NCBI RefSeq assembly: GCF_910592395.1 | Contig: NC_088325.1 | Coordinates: forward strand, 4,433,501-4,497,500 | Direction: 5' to 3' | DNA from: Lineus longissimus | Lineage: Eukaryota > Nemertea > Pilidiophora > Heteronemertea > Lineidae | DNA length: 64,000 bases | Shown here: piece by piece, positions 32,797-43,892 of the stretch | Layout: each line of letters begins with the position of its first letter | Numbering within the stretch: the stretch's first letter is position 1 | Notes under the pieces: generated by a model | Database searches by the model: none | Told to the model about the DNA's origin: nothing | Seen by the model: only the letters and a program-made list of their open reading frames with translations | Made by a program: the position numbers and the translations under genes

Positions 32797-33054
32797 GTTA
32801 TGTGGATGAACACTGTCGGAGGTACAACATGCCACAGCTACCGCATCAGCGGTCCCCGGAATGGTTTCTTGGTGTGGTTTGCCCTCGGGAGAGGCAGCAA
32901 GAAACGCGATTACAAGTCCGTGGTTGCTCTTTGCCGCAACGATGGAGACAAGGGAGAGATCCTGCCGGAATTTAATATGTTCAGGCTGACTTTGAAGAAG
33001 AAACGACATCGAAGGAAGAAGAAGAAAAATGCCGACAAGCAGCCGTCCATTTAG
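32797..33054 (+). CDS. FGF-like gene, terminal exon D
   Basis: After TCTTTTGAAG a phase-0 frame of 85 codons encodes VMWMNTVGGTTCHSYR, then FLVWFALGRGSKKRDYK and GEILPEF. The order follows the FGF C-terminal third (hxFxExxxxNxYxSY, WYVALxxxGxxKxG, then FLPR). It ends with a lysine/arginine tail (KKKRHRRKKKK), which could bind heparan sulfate or be a nuclear signal. FGFs are secreted ligands of receptor tyrosine kinases. No signal peptide exon was found. Family identity is by eye and needs a profile search. It is convergent with the repeat-protein gene, 238 bp apart. Confidence 0.5.
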   Translation, partial: VMWMNTVGGTTCHSYRISGPRNGFLVWFALGRGSKKRDYKSVVALCRNDGDKGEILPEFNMFRLTLKKKRHRRKKKKNADKQPSI

Positions 33055-33254
33055 CACGCACGCACAATCTTCCGATTGTAGCGTACGCCTACCCTCTCAC
33101 GCATGCGTCTGCTGGAGACGAGACCACCAGCTGCTTACGCACGCAAAGAAGGTCTTTAGTCGATACTGGTGCACGCTGTCAATTGAGAACACTCTTTAAT
33201 ATATCAGTAAAAACAAGTAATTTGGTAGCTCCTTTTGCACCAACTGTGATTTTT

Positions 33255-33260
33255 TTTATT
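33255..33260 (-). promoter_or_regulatory. Polyadenylation signal AATAAA for the repeat-protein gene
   Basis: On the minus strand AATAAA occurs 32 bases beyond the stop codon at 33293 and is followed by an A-rich stretch. Its position fits a normal 3' end. Confidence 0.5.
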
Positions 33261-33292
33261 GCGAAATTTTGCTAGATGCCAATACTTGTTTG

Positions 33293-34873
33293 CTACTTTG
33301 GAGGCCACTGTTTACTATGTCCCTCTGTCTTCGACTTCGTGGTCTGCCTGCGGACCTGCGTTGCGACTGGGGTGTCCGTCACTCTGCGTTTCCCAGCTGA
33401 GTCAATCGACCCATCTTTCCCTGCTGTTTCTGCTAATTGCTCCGTTTTGCTTTTGAAAGACAATCTAGGATTTTTGAGCATTTCAGTTGATGCTCCCTGT
33501 TGTTCAGGTTCCGTTGGAGTTTTGAGTCGTAACATTTTCTTAACAACCGCGGCAAAGTGCCTTTTCGTGCTTTTGGTTGCTGGCTCGGATGGTCCGTCAG
33601 TTGCCGTAGATGGTTGACCTGCTGTAGCTGGTATGTTCTCCCTATCCAGCCTTGGCTTCCTCGAGTCAACCGATCCATCGTTCTCTACCGCTTCTGCTAG
33701 TTTTTCCTTTTTGCTTCTGTGAAATACTTTTGGCTTTTCGAGCATTCCATTAGATGCCGCTTGATGTGCACACTCTAAAACTCCCTCCGCCTTCGTGGAA
33801 TGCCTCCGGTCCTTCGTTGTGGCGTGGGTGGCCGTCCCTGTGCGTTTCCTTTGGCACGCCGACCCCTCGTTCTTTGCCACTGCTTGCGCCGCTGATTGTC
33901 TCTTTTTACTTTTGTTAGATTCTGTGAGCTTTTCGAGCTTTCCATTAGATGCCGCCCGTTGTGCACTTTTTAAAACTCCCTCCGTCTCCGTGGATTGCCT
34001 CCGGTCATTCGTCGGGACTTGGGAGTCCGCCCCCGTGCGTTTCCTTTGGTTCGCTGACCCCTCGTTCTTTAGTACTGCTTGCGCTATTAATTCCCCCTCT
34101 TTGGGTTTGTGAGACACTGCGGGCTTTTCGAGCATTTCATTAGATGCCGGCCGTTGTTCACGTACTGTATGACCCTCTGCTTTCGTGAATTGCCTCCGGT
34201 CCTTCGTCGGGACTTGGGTGTATGTCGCTGTGCGCCTCTCCTGGTCCACCGACTCCACGCTCTTTGCTACTGCTTGCGCTGTTGATCGCCACTTTTTGCG
34301 TGTGTGTGACACTGTGGGATTTTCGGGCACTTCATTTGATGCCGTTTGTTGTTCAATTTCTTTTAGACACTCTGTTCCGGTGGATTGCCGCCGGTCCTTC
34401 ATTGGCACCGTCCCTGTGCGCCGCTTCCTTGAGTCAACCGACCCCTCGTTCCCTACTGCTTCTGCTAAATGCTCCTCTTTGCGTTTGTGAGATACTGTGG
34501 GCTTTTCGAGCATTTCAGTTGATTCCGCCTGCTCTTCACGTCGCGCTTGATATTTGAGTCGGAGCACTTTCGACACCACCGTGGCGAGATGCCCTTTCGT
34601 GCTTATGCTTGCTGGCTCGGATGGTCTATCAGTTGCCGAAGATGGTTGTCCTGCTATATCTGGTATGTTGCCCCTTTCCTGCCTTGGCTCCTCTTTATCA
34701 TTTCCCTCAGTAATGCGTTGCAGTACAACTTGCATCAATCTCTTAAGTTTTGTTGGTTGTTGCTTTTTGCTCGCCCCTGGTACTGCTGACCCTCCTGGTC
34801 TTTCCGTTCCTCCAGCCGTTGCAGATTTGTCATTCCTCGCCTTTGGCTGCCCTTGACTGCCTCCTGCATTCAT
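33293..34873 (-). CDS. 526-aa disordered protein with six internal repeats, unknown family
   Basis: This is an uninterrupted single-exon ORF from ATG 34873. It is rich in Lys, Arg, Glu, Ser, Thr and Gln, with no hydrophobic core, signal peptide or membrane segment, so it is probably disordered and nuclear (RKRR and KRKRT clusters). Six repeats begin at about residues 118, 179, 244, 309, 374 and 462, each opening like STEMLEKPTVSHKRK or SNEMLEKPAVSHK, then AEAV/AQAV, EGS...RKR and KDRRQST. The central spacing is 65 residues. A second module (about 67-108 and 410-451: NIPDIAGQPSSATD, VVSKVLRLK) brackets the array. The repeats have diverged while the frame stays open for 1.58 kb, which argues for selection. 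I cannot name a family or function. Confidence 0.7.
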   Translation of the reverse strand: MNAGGSQGQPKARNDKSATAGGTERPGGSAVPGASKKQQPTKLKRLMQVVLQRITEGNDKEEPRQERGNIPDIAGQPSSATDRPSEPASISTKGHLATVVSKVLRLKYQARREEQAESTEMLEKPTVSHKRKEEHLAEAVGNEGSVDSRKRRTGTVPMKDRRQSTGTECLKEIEQQTASNEVPENPTVSHTRKKWRSTAQAVAKSVESVDQERRTATYTQVPTKDRRQFTKAEGHTVREQRPASNEMLEKPAVSHKPKEGELIAQAVLKNEGSANQRKRTGADSQVPTNDRRQSTETEGVLKSAQRAASNGKLEKLTESNKSKKRQSAAQAVAKNEGSACQRKRTGTATHATTKDRRHSTKAEGVLECAHQAASNGMLEKPKVFHRSKKEKLAEAVENDGSVDSRKPRLDRENIPATAGQPSTATDGPSEPATKSTKRHFAAVVKKMLRLKTPTEPEQQGASTEMLKNPRLSFKSKTEQLAETAGKDGSIDSAGKRRVTDTPVATQVRRQTTKSKTEGHSKQWPPK

Positions 34874-35400
34874 TAATCATTGAGAACTAGTGTGGTTACG
34901 CACCTGCAATTGACCAATCAGCTTCAGAACAATCTGAATTTAAAACAGTTCAATACGGAGTCTGCGAACGAGGTTGTATTGGTAAATACACATGGCCCCG
35001 CATCACTAATCGACCAATTAGCATCAATGCATGGTCACACTCCCAAGTAGGGCTGCTATCTGTGCAATCAGAATGTAGTTCCTCTGATATCATGACCTCA
35101 GCTGTTTCTGCTAAACATTATGATGGACTTTGAGCCTGATGTTTGCCGGCGTAGCTTTTGGGATCAAATTAACCATCTCAAAAGATATGCTAATAATTTG
35201 TTTGTGGTTCGTAGCCACAGGATCATTTTGGCGGCATTCACTCCTGTACACTTGCGCGTACTGTTAAATCGAGCCAGATCACCCCCAGTGGCAAAGCGAT
35301 AGAATTCTCAAATAGATCCTTCAAGGAGCATAATAAAATGGCTATTTTTATGCAGTCTTATGGAACTTCGGTCATCTCTTAGGCACCTTCTCCATAGAGC
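34874..35400. other. Upstream region of the repeat-protein gene
   Basis: On the minus strand it contains inverted CCAAT boxes (near 34912 and 35010) and a TTTAAATT sequence about 70 bp before the ATG, a plausible but unproven promoter. No exon is supported. Confidence 0.35.
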
Positions 35401-35414
35401 TATACCCTATACTA

Positions 35415-35479
35415 CACTATACGCGAACAATAGTTTCATGGTCATGCACCCTTTGTGAAGCCATTGTTCGCGTATAGTG
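35415..35479. repeat. 17-bp perfect inverted repeat
   Basis: CACTATACGCGAACAAT (35415-35431) and its complement (35463-35479) flank a 31-base loop. It is likely a miniature foldback element. Confidence 0.85.
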
Positions 35480-35721
35480 ACATATTTGTGAGACACTTTT
35501 TGAAATTTTTAGGCAAAAATACAAAAATTAGACGAAACTACCTGTAAGTTGAAGTTTAATTGAGATTCTATCGAACCCTCAATTGGTGGGTGAGATAGAA
35601 TCATGGTCAAAAACACATTTTTGGCGACCTCTGGGAGCCCCCCACCCCACCCCCCCGCATATACGTACATCCCTGAACAAGTGCGTGACCTCTTTTTTAT
35701 ATCCGTCTATTTTCTCCTTAC

Positions 35722-36258
35722 CTTCTCTTGAAAGGTGGCTGACAGACCTTCATATTCATCCCGCGGATTGATGACAATCTGGTCGAAGAAACGCTTAAGC
35801 ATGACGACACAGTCATTCCAGGTGCAAACAATCGCATGGTGCTTAAAATACGCATAACCAAGACGGTGGCCGTCCTCCTCAGACACCAACTTCCGGTCTT
35901 GCGCACGCCGTACAATCCACTGCCAATTATAGGTGGCGCCAAATGGTAGCCTAGCAACTGCGCCCCACCATCCATGAGCGACCTCTTTTGCCTCGAGTGC
36001 ACGGTTAGCATGACTGTCTCCAAAGCTGGGGTGATTGCCGCGCAGCAGGACCACTTTACCCTTGAGGTGAGGCTTGTAGACGAAGAAACATATTGTCGTC
36101 TGCCTGCTGACCAGCATTTGTTTTGCCGATTTCTGCAGAATGAGATGCGCGACTCCGAGTTTGTCGAGCCATTTCAAGAAGCTATCCTTGTCATCTTTAC
36201 CAGGTTTCGTTTTGTCTGAAACTTTAAAAACACATTTTTCGAGGTTTTTAATAATCAT
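35722..36258 (-). CDS. Unidentified exon, ~179 aa, with a good 3' donor
   Basis: From ATG 36258 (MIIKNLEKCVFKVS) the frame is open to FQEK, where a donor AAG|GTAAGG occurs. Four codons later it stops, so the exon probably ends at 35722 in phase 0. It mixes charged and hydrophobic residues like a globular domain, with GWWGAVARLPFGATYNW and YFKHHAIVCTWNDC segments. No known motif is recognised. Downstream exons on the minus strand below 35700 were not found. Confidence 0.4.
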
Positions 36259-37342
36259 ATTTGTATGGCTTTCCTACTTCTAAAAACAGCATTGCAGACA
36301 AGCGCAACATTACTCTGTGATGTACGACGAAATAATTACGTGTCTGCTAGTAGATGAAATCAAAACCGTTTATTTTTCACGCTATAGTCTTGTTGTCAAA
36401 GGCACGTGCGAAGACCCCCTCCCGGCGCAGCCAACTTATGTCGGCTGAAATGAATATCTTACTTCGCTACGATAAAAATCGCTTGTCCAGAATTGTACAT
36501 CGACAATTATTAAGAGGTTTGGCATCGGCTCTCTACCTCTTTTTACTGAACTGTTGACTCTTATACTTGCGCGCCCCAAATTGGCGATTTTCGCCGCTGC
36601 GACCGGTGACCACGATTGCACGCTTGCGACTCTCGTTTGCGGAGGTCATTGCAGGTACCTATGACAAGTATCTAAGTAGGCCTTTAGATAACGTTAAACG
36701 TATTCGTTGCCGAGTCGAAGGCAGTATACGTTTTCCTTCTTCAACCTTTAGAATGGGTTCCCCAGCTAATCGAGAATACTCAAGGTAGGCCTTCCAACTC
36801 ACCTAGCTGCCTGCCCTGGAAAGGGCCTGGGAATTGTGTCCATCACAAGAAAAATAGCCAAAATATGCGGTAATTGGCAATTTTATCGAAATAACATGTG
36901 TTTACTCATCATCATCATCATCATCATCATCTTTCGTTTTTTAACCCTTTTCCGTTTATTTCACCGCTTCTTAATTACAATTTCTCGCGCGAGGTGGCAA
37001 TCACACGCATATAACATAATGTCAATTTTCATTTTGCCTTTTTGGTTCCTCCATTTCTATCATTCCCCTAATTTCTGTTGTTTCAACTCCTTTTGTTTAG
37101 TTCATTTTTTTTTGTTCCTCACTCTAACTCTATATACACTATTCACACCTAAGTCCACTGTAGCTCAAGCACACTCAATACCGGTATATGGAGGGGTCCC
37201 CTTAAACCATCTATCCAACCCTCTTTTACTGGTATAGCATATACGACAGTGCTACATGAACTTTGTAAAAATAAAATATCAAGGTTTTTTTTCAAGTGTC
37301 GCACGAACTCGTCTTTCAACAAAGAAATATATCTAAAATGTG
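36259..37342. other. Non-coding with an ATC microsatellite
   Basis: 36909-36931 is a short (ATC)n run. No supported genes were seen. Confidence 0.5.
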
Positions 37343-37431
37343 TCTCTCCGACCGGATTCGAAACAGTGACCTAAGGATTCCAAGATTTTACTCACTACAG
37401 TCCTCCGCTCTACCAACTGAGCTACAGAGAG
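37343..37431 (-). tRNA. tRNA-Tyr(GTA) with a 16-nt intron
   Basis: Read on the minus strand, the acceptor stem CTCTCTG pairs fully with CGGAGAG (one G-T), followed by a discriminator A. The D arm is GCTC-AGTTGGTA-GAGC. The anticodon stem GAGGA/TCCTT encloses CTGTAG-intron-A with anticodon GTA. The intron, about TGAGTAAAATCTTGGA, sits just 3' of position 37, where eukaryotic nuclear tRNA-Tyr introns lie. The T arm has loop TTCGAAT with one mismatch in its stem. A TTTT terminator follows within 10 bases. A- and B-box sequences are internal. Confidence 0.85.
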
Positions 37432-38844
37432 ATCGATATATGTGCACTTTACTGTAAGTACATATATTGGTTACCAAAATAGGTCAAGGAACTTTTGCTG
37501 ATACCTGACCACACAGGATATGCACGAGCCAGTCCAGACTGCACTTCAGAACTTTTGTACTGGATATGGTGATGGTATGGTTTACGCATAACTACCAATC
37601 AGCTGTCAAAGCCAGAAAATAAGGAGAATCATCGTCATTTGCTGGCTCTATCAGCTGTTTCTCTTCGAAATAAAGGAGAAATTCAATGGACAACGCAACT
37701 TCAGTGAAAAAAATTACTTTCGCTTCGGTGTTGCGAAGTACTTCCCAATTTGGGAGACCTGCCAAAAAACAACACATTTAGCTGAAAATGGAACCTAGAT
37801 TGCCCCGAAATCTATTTGTTGGCAACTTTCCAATTGGGCATGTTGGGAGTATTTCAGCACCGCGAAATCCATTTGCGAAGTAATCGTTCTTCGAAAAGGC
37901 ACCAGATCGATTGTGTAGTTACGTCAGGTCCAACGAATGAACACTCGGTTGGAAAGAAAAATGCAAATGGATTATTGACATACATTGTAGTAAACGCCTC
38001 TTGGTGTCGCGCATGAATTTTTATCAAAACCACTTTATACAGGTCACGTGATGTAAATAAACGCACATGGTCCGCACAATGCCAAATACGGATATGGATT
38101 TTCCCCGGAATTTCATGATGCATTTGATAGGTTATGCGGAGTGCATACTCTGTTACTACTGCATGATATACATGATACATCCATACATTCATGCATTGGT
38201 CTGTACAGAAAATCCTAATGCGCGCGTCACATGCAATGAGATGTACGTACTTTGTTGGCCTGCTGCCCTGGGTTATAGGTCATGCATGAAATATAAGTTG
38301 GTTTTTCGATCGTCTCTGCTCGCTGTAGGCATAATTATTTATAATTATATTATCGCCATGTTATTATTGATTGACGTTCATTCCCAATGAAATATCTGCC
38401 ATTTAATCCACCTACTTACGAAGTTCAATTTACCAGCAGAATTCGATTTTTCCTATGCGAGAATGAAGCCTGTCTCTCTTCAGAAAAAGGCTCTAAAACA
38501 AAAAAAAGCTGAACCTGATTGGGCGATATTGGTATCATATTCCTCTCCTAGAAAGATTTCTCATCCACTGATATCAATGGTTTGACCTCCTGGTGGTGGA
38601 AGTATCCGGTTGCGTTTTTTCTGGACCACCCTGTATTGTGACATTGGTGGTCGTGATTGATAGGTAATTTCTTCAGAGAATGTATCAAATCCATCAGGCA
38701 TTCAAAATTTCTATGATTACCTTGATGTTTAAAAAATACGGGCTAGTGTTTGAATGTTTATGTTTTTCATGTTTTTAATAGAAATATTTTATTCGTGCGC
38801 GATATTGCTCATTCCAACATTCACGATTCACGATCAGACATGTC
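37432..38844. other. Non-coding, nothing recognised
   Basis: Short open frames exist but none has splice-site, motif or compositional support. Confidence 0.4.
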
Positions 38845-39145
38845 TTTTTTTTGTAATATATATTTTTATTTCCCTAGTACTTTCTTTTTTTTACATTTTA
38901 AATTTTATATTATACATTTTTCTTTTTTTCTATATTTACATTTCACGGAAAAAAAAACTTTTTGTGGAGGCCGAGTATGGAAAGGGTAAAGGATTGTTAG
39001 TATTCTTTAAAGTCCTTAATTATGCATGGGGAAAGTTTTGAAATATAAAAGTGCACTATTGGTGCATGTGCAGAGGTGCAGGTGCATGGAACATGTTTGT
39101 TTGTTGTTTTTTTTTATTGATTGTAAGGGGTTGGGCTCTATTTGT

Positions 39146-40546
39146 TTAAACGATATTTTTCCATTTTTGGTAATGTTCATTGGGGTTTGTGTAATTCTTT
39201 TCTATATTAGCTTTGTATTTGATGATGTTTTGTAGTTTTTTAAAATTTAAGTCCTCTTCCTTTAGTTTTGATGTGTAAATGAATTCTTTTATGATTAATT
39301 TTAGCTGTTCAATAAGACATGACCCCTTTATATCTCCCAGCAGAACATTGGTTTTATTGAAGTTGTAAGTTATTTGTTTTTGTTTTAAGAAATCTCCCAT
39401 TTGAAGCCATATATTTTTTGGTTTTTGACAGTCCCAGAATAAATGTTCTATAGTTTCAGTGTATATTGTGCAAAAGGAGCAGTTTGTTGTATTTGCAAGT
39501 TTTGCTTGGTATAGGAATATATTTGTTGGAATAATTCGGTGTAGGATTTTAAATTGTAGGGCTCTTAGTCTGGTATCTTTGGTGCATGTTAATGGTATGG
39601 TGTAGAGTTTGTTCCAAGCCTCTTCATCCGTAGTTTCCCCTAATTTTTCCTTCCATTTGTTCTGTGTGCTGATAGCTTTGATGGTTGTCTTCTCTATCAT
39701 TTTTGAGTAGGTGAACCTGTTTGGTTTTGGGGTATTCTGTATTTTTTTTAGTAGTTGATCTTGTATCGTTCCTAATTTTTTGCCTTTTAGTTTGTCTTTC
39801 CAGGTTTTGGGTACTGCTCTTTTTAATCCTATATACTGTAGGAAGTTACTTGTGTCGCCAACTGTGGTTTTTATGTCATTCCATGTTTTGAAGTTTCCCT
39901 GATTGTCAATTATGTCATTTATGTGTGTTATTCCTCTTTGATACCATTCTTTGATGAAAAATGAGTTTCTTCCTATTTTTATCTTGCAGTTGTAGAATAA
40001 TGGTTCATTTCTTGGATCTTCCTCTTCTAATCTATTTTGGAATTTTAACTCATACCAAGCCCGAAACACATCTTTCCAAAAAGGGTTTAGATGTTCGTAG
40101 AAAGATGGTTTTTCCTCCTTTGCAAGCCAAATATAATTACCTCCATATTTTTCGGTATAGGTATTGATAAGTATTTTCCAGTCATCGAAGTCTAAGTCAT
40201 TTAGGATCCGTTTTATCCATGTTATTTTAAGGCTTTTGCAGAAAGTTTCTATGTGTGGGATCTTTAGCCCTCTTTCTTCTAGTTTGTTATACATGACTGT
40301 GCGCTTGATTTTGTCCGTGTTACCCCATATGAAATGAAAGCAGGCGTTTTGTAGTTCTTTGAGAATATTTTCTGGGGGGTTTGGAAGAGCAGTAAAAAGA
40401 TGAACTATTTTTGGTAGTGCTAGAGATTTTATGATGGTAGTTTTCCCAAAGATTGTAAGGTTTCTTGATGTCCATATGTTGAGGGTATTTTTAAAGCTTG
40501 CCATTTTCTTCAGATAGTTACCTCTTGTAATATCTTCCTCATCCAA
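39146..40546 (-). pseudogene. LINE ORF2 C-terminal region
   Basis: The frame continues the RT ORF after a frameshift around 40595. Upstream in-frame residues (NLVWQHKGKFTLLG) precede the first Met. It includes a Cys/His motif (CSFCTIYTETIEHLFWDC), the zinc-knuckle-like domain found in L1/Tx1 ORF2 C-termini. The reading frame is otherwise intact for 466 residues, so the insertion is not ancient. Confidence 0.75.
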
Positions 40547-40593
40547 GTTAAAGTCAATGCCTAACAGTGTGAACTTTCCCTTATGTTGCCAAA

Positions 40594-42006
40594 CTAAATT
40601 TTCCCTGCTCCTTGATTATAAAAGGTCCCATCATCTCCTAATTTTATAGCAACTGTTTTTGCATTATTTATCTTCAAGCCAGAGCATTTTTCAAAGTTGT
40701 CTAGTATTTCCAAGGCCGCAGTCATTGATTTTTCATTATTTTCCAATATCAAACAGGTATCATCTGCGTACAGACTATTCAGGAATTCCGAGCCTCCGAT
40801 CTCCAGGCCTTTGATATTTGCGTTTCTCTTCAGTGTCATTGTGAGTACTTCCGTGGCGAGTATGAATAGGTATGGCGATAGAGGGTCTCCCAGACGTACT
40901 TCCCGCTCTATACTAAAACGTGACGACATGTGCCCGTTGTTCAAAATGCAGCTTTTAACATCCGTGTATAGTATTTTGATCCATTTTCTAAAATTATTGC
41001 CAAAATTAAAGTACTTCAACGAGTTATCAATATGTTCCCATTTTACAGAGTCGAAGGCTTTCTCGTAGTCTATCAGTAATAATATGCCCTCCATCTTCCG
41101 TCGTCTTAACTCGTATATCAAATCGTATATCAGTCTTGTACATTGTCCTATGGTCCGATTTTTTAAGAATCCTTTTTGATTGTGTGAGATCAGGTATTGG
41201 AGTGGTTTTTTCATTCTTCCTGCAAGAGTACCTGATAGAATTTTGTAGTCAATATTGAGCAAGCTTATCGGAAGCCAATTCTTGACAAACTCTTTGGCTT
41301 TGCCCGGCTTGGGAAGACATGTTATGATTCCTAACCTTTGGAAATCTGAGAGTTTACCAACGCGGAACGCATAGTTTATTGATTTACTTAGGAGGGTTCT
41401 TAAGTCTTTCCAGAAAAATTTATAAAACTCCACAGTTAATCCGTCTGCTCCTGGAGAAGTATTGTTTTTCATTGCCTTGAGTGTGTTGTATAGTTCTGCG
41501 GCATCTAAGTCACTCTCCATATGTTGTTTGTCCATTTCCTTTAGTTGTTGAACTTCATTTTTGTCTGGTGGGAAGAACATATTCTCGATCATTGGATCTT
41601 TGTGTTGTTTCTTCTCAGAGTACAACTTTTGGTAGAAGTGTACTTGTTCTTTCATTATATCCTCTATGTCTGTCACCTCTTGTCCATCCTCCTTGATTAA
41701 TCTTTTCACGGTTTTTTCTGTGTAATGTTTATTCTCCAGATTTAGGAAAAATTTACTTCCCCTCTCTCCTTCGCAGTGCCATTTTGCTTTCGCCCGTATC
41801 ATTATGCCCTCGATCTTTTTCTCCCGAAGGGTTTCTAGTTCTGTTTGTGCCTCGTGATATTTGGCAAGGTTTTGTTCATTCGGCTCATCCGAATATGATT
41901 TATAGAGTTGATCAATTCTTCTTTCCAGGTCTTTTTCGTCTGCATTCATTCTTTTCTTTAGATGAGTGGGATAAGCTATTGTTTTGCCTCGTATCTTCAT
42001 TTTCAA
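40594..42006 (-). pseudogene. LINE ORF2 reverse transcriptase
   Basis: RT blocks occur in order: SPGADGLTVEFYKFFW, LLNIDYKILSGTLAGRM, NQKGFLKNRTIGQ, LLLIDYEKAFDSVKW, VRLGDPLSPYLF and the catalytic LYADDTCLIL. In VRLGDPLSP the usual Gln of RQGDPLSP is Leu. The enzyme would prime cDNA synthesis at a nicked target. This frame is separated from the endonuclease by a shift at 42004-42019 and from the C-terminus by another near 40595. Confidence 0.85.
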
Positions 42007-42944
42007 TATTTCAATATTTCAAAGAGAAGTTGGTCGTTGATATTAAAATTTCTTTCCTCTGTTGGCTTTTCATGATCCCTCCTTTCACTGTACTCATTGA
42101 TGGTTTCTTTCATACATTGCTTGATTTCTTTGACGTACGTTTGATCTCTCAGAAGTGAGTTGTGAAACTTCCAGATGCCTGGTCCTTTTTTTTGTTCATT
42201 GAATTTGATGCACATTTCTACTGCTGCGTGATCGCTTTTATATCCTGGTTTTATTTTGATTTCATTGACATTGTCTAAAATATCTCCTGACACTAGGAAA
42301 TAGTCAAGTCTACTCTGTTTCTTTCCACTGTGCCATGTAAACGTTCGAGTTGTCGGGTGTTTTATTCTCCAAGGATCTTGCAAATCCATGTCATCTTTTA
42401 TTTGCAATTGTTTTTCGTGAGCTTTTGGGTTGTTCATTTTTTGAATATTTGAGGTGTCTAGTCCATAACTTTGTACAACATTGTAGTCTCCTCCCCAGAT
42501 GATTGGTAGATTTTGGTAGTGGCAGATTTTTTGTTTGAGAGTTTCAAAGAAGATAGGATTGTCGTCGTTCGGCCCATATACGTTTACTAGCAATAGGCGG
42601 GTATTATGCACCGTCAACTCTAGAATTATGTATCTCCCTTCTTCATCTAGGCATTTATCGTGTAAGGTGTATTCAAATGAATTTTTGAACAGAAGTCCAA
42701 CTCCTCTACTATTGCTTTTATGATTAGCGAAGAAGGCTGTGTAGCCCCATTCCTCCGTCCATTTCTTGAAGTTTTCATTCGTCGAGTGGCTTTCTTGAAT
42801 GAAGTTTATATCTTTTGCTTTTTGTTTTAAGTAGTTAAAGGCATCATGTCTTTTGGTTTTGTCCGCTAAGCCCCTAACATTACATGTTCTAAAGCAAAGG
42901 CTCATGTTGAGTGCGTGCGTGCAAGTGCTATTACAAAATGTCAA
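42003..42944 (-). pseudogene. LINE ORF2 AP-endonuclease domain
   Basis: The frame starts near MSLCFRTCNVRGLADK and carries apurinic-endonuclease motifs: Asn in CNVRG, catalytic Glu in FIQESHS, GGDYNVV, SRLDYFLVS and KSDHAAV near the end. It nicks target DNA in LINE retrotransposition. It runs out of frame at LLFEILK, where the 8-bp unit CAATATTT (plus strand) is present twice in tandem (42004-42019). Removing one unit would rejoin the RT frame. Confidence 0.85.
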
Positions 42945-43892
42945 TTACAATACAGTAGTGGTTGAAAAATAGGCGGCTTATTCCCTAAGCGTGGTCACCA
43001 ACCAATTGTGGCAGAAAAGAAATAACTAGCCTGGTCAGCCCATTCATGACCAGTAATGATTAACTGAGACTCAAGTCTAGCCCTCTACTAGTACCAACAT
43101 GGGTACCTGACAATAGCAAAAAGAAATGACCAAAGTGAAGAATGGCACCCTATCTAAGTTCACAAACATGTACAAAAGCAATGGATTAGGGTGTGTACCA
43201 GTGAGCTTTAACAGCACACAAGAAGTTGGCACACATGTACTATTTATGGGGGCCGTCTCAAAAATATACACTCATCTTGTAAAGGGTTTTCCCCGAGTCT
43301 AAATATTAGGATTAAATATTAACAATTTTTGGGGATTTACTTGTATCCATATTGAAGTTTCTAGAAAGATCACACGTTGATATTGTCTTAACTTGTAATA
43401 GGATAGTCTTATGATACTATATGTGTCACTGTGTAATTTTATCACAATCTTAAAAACACCCACACAAAAGGGAAATTTAGTACAAATCTCTCAAGACACA
43501 TTACATTATTTGTCCGTTTGTTAAGTATAACAGTTCACTCAGTCACAAACCTTAGTTGTCGCACACAGTAATCCATATGTTCTAGGACTAAATGTCACAC
43601 AATAGTCCATACGTTATATAGGGGTTAGATGTCACACAAATAATCCATACGTTATATACGAAATATGTTTCGCATATTATCCAAGTTTCTTATATATAAG
43701 CGTCCTCCAGAATACAGATCACTTAATGTCACTGAATTCGTAATTCCACATTGAAAAGATTGTAAGTTGCTTATTTCGTGAAGTCACATGTGAATGTGAT
43801 GTATTTTGTTTTGTGCCTCTAGAGCGACAGGCGGTAGGGGAGCAAAAACAAAAACAATGTCTCACATTAGTCCATGTGTCGCATGTCGTTGT

